Source: Diphasiastrum complanatum (Eukaryota > Streptophyta > Lycopodiopsida > Lycopodiales > Lycopodiaceae). From it: DNA of 64,000 nt. The translations under genes and the position numbers were made by a program. Below the pieces are notes generated by a model. It saw only the letters and a list, made by a program, of their open reading frames with translations. It was not told where the DNA came from and made no database searches. Shown piece after piece: positions 62,656 through 64,000 of this stretch. Within the stretch, counting starts at the first letter, position 1. Every line of letters starts with the position of its first letter. Location: positions 43,340,744-43,404,743 of the forward strand of contig CM055102.1 of the NCBI GenBank assembly GCA_029204225.1, written 5' to 3'.

Positions 62656-62872
62656 GGGCCTAACACAGTCTAGGGACCCTGTCAGCAGGACATGGCCCCA
62701 GTTGGGGCTTGACGTGCAGTCGGCCACGTCAGTGCCACGTGGCCGACACTTGGCAGATGCATGCTACCAATCCTCACACTGGGCTAGGAGGGGCTTACTC
62801 TATATCAGGGAGTAGGCAAGGTTGGGTGGATCGGTTAGTGTTTGCCCTGCTGTGGTGTTGGGATCTATTACA
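62656..62872 (+). repeat. Outer gypsy element: second part of its 5' LTR
   Basis: Begins with the duplicated gggcc and continues the LTR cut at 56434. It ends ggatctattaca at 62872. The two parts without the extra gggcc add up to 356 bp, the same length as the inner LTRs. Confidence 0.92.
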
Positions 62873-62873
62873 C

Positions 62874-62886
62874 TGGTATCAGAGCC
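62874..62886 (+). other. Primer-binding site of the outer gypsy element
   Basis: TGGTATCAGAGCC, one base after the outer LTR, mirroring the inner element. Confidence 0.93.
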
Positions 62887-63768
62887 ATCTCCATCTTTGG
62901 GAATTTAGTAGCAGTAGAGAAAGCTATCAGAAGATAGGAAATATTTCTCAGATTCTTAGAGAGGAATAGAGGAGGAGGATCGCCGTAGGAGCAGCCTTCA
63001 AACTCTTGAATTTAGCTGAGAATTCACAGTAGTAGGAAGAAAAATTCCTTGTATAGGTAACTCGCTGGAAAGGCAACTGTTTATCTCTGATTTCAGAGAC
63101 TTATTCCCTGAATTCTGAGCGGGTTTGAGACAGGAATATAGGAGCAGATCCATCGCTGGAACAGTGGCCCTCAAATCTGAATTTTGTAGGAAATTTTCAG
63201 TAGATTAGAGCGACTTCTGATCCGAATTCGAGCAGCAGGGCCAGCGCTGGACAGGGAAGAGAAAGGGTGAAGTTTCATCCCTGTTTTTAGAGATTTTTCA
63301 GAGGTTTCAACTTCAAACTTTCATGCTACAGATCAGCGAGTAGGTGCCACCAGAATTTCAGAATTTACAAGTGATTTTGGGCTTCAAATTTGGTTTTTGG
63401 GAACCAACTCAGAAGCTGTCAGATCAGCGACGGGGGATAGCAGAAGAATTCAGATTTATTTTGCAATTTTTTCGGCCTTCTATTCAAATTTTTCAGAGCC
63501 ACAGGTCTGCTAGCAAGCCAGCGAGCTACTCTACTCAAGAAACCGGAAATTTTGGCACCATATTGGAGCTTCAAACTGGGATTTTCCGGGACAGCAGGTC
63601 TGAAAATTTGGGTAAAAGAGCTGAGAGGGTTCCTCTTCGTATTTTCTTTGGAAGTACGGTCCTCAGAAACAGCTAAGTTTTCTTTCCCTCTTTGTACAGT
63701 TATAAATTAGTCTTTTTGACTTTTTTTTTGGAAAGGAAACGTCAGGCAATCTTTTTCTAGCTCTGAAA
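62887..63768 (+). other. 5' leader of the outer gypsy element
   Basis: Untranslated leader of about 880 bp rich in tttcaga and ggtttt-type words. It is diverged from the inner leader, so the two elements are related but not recent sister copies. Confidence 0.6.
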
Positions 63769-64000
63769 ATGACCACTTCTCCGGGATCTGATCAACCCCT
63801 GACAAGAGGCATTGATGAATTAGAAACGGAATCCCTGAGGTTCAGTAAAGGGAAAGAACCAATGGAAGTTGAAGAACAGGAACAATTCACCGAAGAACTC
63901 GACGAATTGGTTACCAAGGAGCACTTTCTCCACTTGGTAACAGAGATGGATGAACTGAAGTTGGCATTAGCCAATTTCAAGTCGAATGTCGACGTCGTCG
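63769..64000 (+). CDS. Gag of the outer gypsy element, N-terminus (cut by window end)
   Basis: ATG 63769 opens a frame that stays open for 77 codons to the edge of the window. It aligns codon for codon with the start of the inner Gag: a Pro/Gln-containing lead, GKEPMEVEEQEQF, then an acidic coiled-coil-like segment LVTEMDELKLALANF. Codon 37 is CAG (63877-63879), where the inner copy has TAG. This supports both the choice of start codon and the idea that the inner stop arose by C-to-T change. Whether the rest of the outer element is intact cannot be seen. Confidence 0.9.
   Translation, partial: MTTSPGSDQPLTRGIDELETESLRFSKGKEPMEVEEQEQFTEELDELVTKEHFLHLVTEMDELKLALANFKSNVDVV

Overview
This is a stretch of plant nuclear DNA dominated by transposable elements. 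The evidence for a plant is: retrotransposon primer-binding sites of the initiator-tRNA-Met type (TGGTATCAGAGC), degenerate TTTAGGG telomere-type repeats, GT-AG introns of plant length, a plant-type SurE gene and a DUF659-type hAT transposase. I cannot name the species. The depth of nesting suggests a large, repeat-rich genome, possibly a non-angiosperm, but that is only an impression. All calls were made by eye, without database searches.

Layout. 1-1083 holds a decayed minus-strand Copia gag, interrupted by a nearly intact, young Copia element (1084-7317, target-site duplication aaaag). 7.3-14.7 kb is AT-rich sequence with worn-out fragments. 14.7-16.5 kb is a large fold-back (inverted-repeat) structure with a very long CT tract, followed by an isolated reversed LTR of the first Copia family (16569-17299). 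17.7-21.4 kb contains decayed TE coding sequence (a coiled-coil ORF and two Ty3/gypsy integrase pieces). 23.5 kb has a Copia RT remnant.

24.6-26.4 kb holds the most striking feature: a four-exon gene whose spliced reading frame is open for 473 codons. It joins a histone H3 fold with CENH3-like features to a C-terminal Ulp1/C48 (SUMO-protease-like) domain. Its upstream region has six CACGTG palindromes in 200 bp. An unrecognised convergent gene (26.6-27.2 kb, minus) shares its 3' side. From 27.4 to 40 kb there are MITEs, broken minus-strand Copia and gypsy elements, and a multi-copy unidentified ORF with a CxxC motif (37.5-38.9 kb; second copy at 12.3-13.0 kb).

41.0-46.4 kb (minus) carries six exons of a SurE-type 5'-nucleotidase/phosphatase. 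One intron has swallowed a decayed Ty3/gypsy element, and the 5' exons with the metal-binding NDDG motif were not found. 48.0-54.0 kb is GC-richer and contains a multi-exon hAT transposase gene with a few disabling mutations, flanked by GA tracts, telomere-like repeats and GGACGCG-rich segments in opposite orientation. It also holds a three-copy ~350-bp tandem repeat and a perfect 38-bp palindrome. 54.1-55.2 kb looks like the 3' end of a LINE, and 55.5-55.9 kb has half of a PHD finger.

56.3-64.0 kb is a nested pair of related chromodomain Ty3/gypsy elements. A complete minus-strand element (56435-62655, duplication gggcc) sits inside the 5' LTR of a plus-strand relative whose gag starts at 63769 and runs off the window. 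The inner polyprotein is one uninterrupted frame except for four stop codons, each at a likely or proven glutamine codon (CAG/CAA to TAG/TAA). The same signature recurs elsewhere and suggests decay by deamination of methylated cytosines.
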